Assembly: GCA_023417265.1 (NCBI GenBank)
Contig: JAEZFY010000158.1
Location: 1 to 5,887, forward strand
Source: Actinomycetes bacterium
Lineage (GTDB): Bacteria > Actinomycetota > Acidimicrobiia > Acidimicrobiales > Ilumatobacteraceae
DNA length: 5,887 nt
Direction of reading: 5' to 3'
The notes under the pieces are model-generated. The model was not told where the DNA came from and did not search any database. It saw only the letters and a program-made list of their open reading frames with translations. How positions within the stretch are numbered: position 1 is the stretch's first letter; each line of letters starts with the position of its first letter. Both the position numbers and the translations under genes were made by a program. Positions 5,886 to 5,887 of this stretch are shown piece by piece.

Positions 5886-5887
5886 CG

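Noticed and set aside
1..5887. CRISPR array, tRNA/rRNA, insertion sequence or phage genes
   Set aside because: No regularly spaced repeats, tRNA-like cloverleaf, transposase motifs or terminal inverted repeats were noticed on either strand.

Overview
The window is very GC-rich and gene-dense, with GTG starts, 1-4 nt gene overlaps and protein sequences typical of high-GC Actinobacteria. An actinobacterium is likely; an acidimicrobial-type lineage is possible, but no marker here fixes it.

Layout. Bases 1-53 carry a plus-strand remnant of a DNA-3-methyladenine glycosylase I (Tag) gene, cut by the window edge. It abuts, tail to tail, a complete minus-strand tag gene (71-751). Upstream of that, also on the minus strand, is a MatB-like acyl-CoA (malonyl/methylmalonyl-type) synthetase gene (801-2288). 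Only 11 bp beyond its annotated start, the plus-strand operon paaA-paaB-paaC-paaD-paaE begins (2300-5855). The window ends 32 bp after paaE, inside what may be a GC hairpin.

The five paa genes encode the phenylacetyl-CoA 1,2-epoxidase system. PaaA is the di-iron oxygenase subunit, PaaC its structural partner, PaaB a small bridging subunit, PaaE the FAD/2Fe-2S reductase that passes NADPH electrons to PaaA, and PaaD a probable Fe-S assembly factor. Together they convert phenylacetyl-CoA to its ring-1,2-epoxide, the oxygen-dependent step of aerobic phenylacetate breakdown. Ring isomerisation, ring cleavage, beta-oxidation and the phenylacetate-CoA ligase (PaaK) are not in the window; the neighbouring ligase looks like MatB, not PaaK.

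The operon is a known system. The less ordinary signals are the inverted second tag fragment at the left edge, a probable leaderless paaA promoter inside the 5' end of the divergent ligase ORF, a matching leaderless arrangement at tag, and a four-codon mini-ORF (or one-base deletion) at the paaB/paaC junction. I see no clear evidence for an undescribed multi-gene system.
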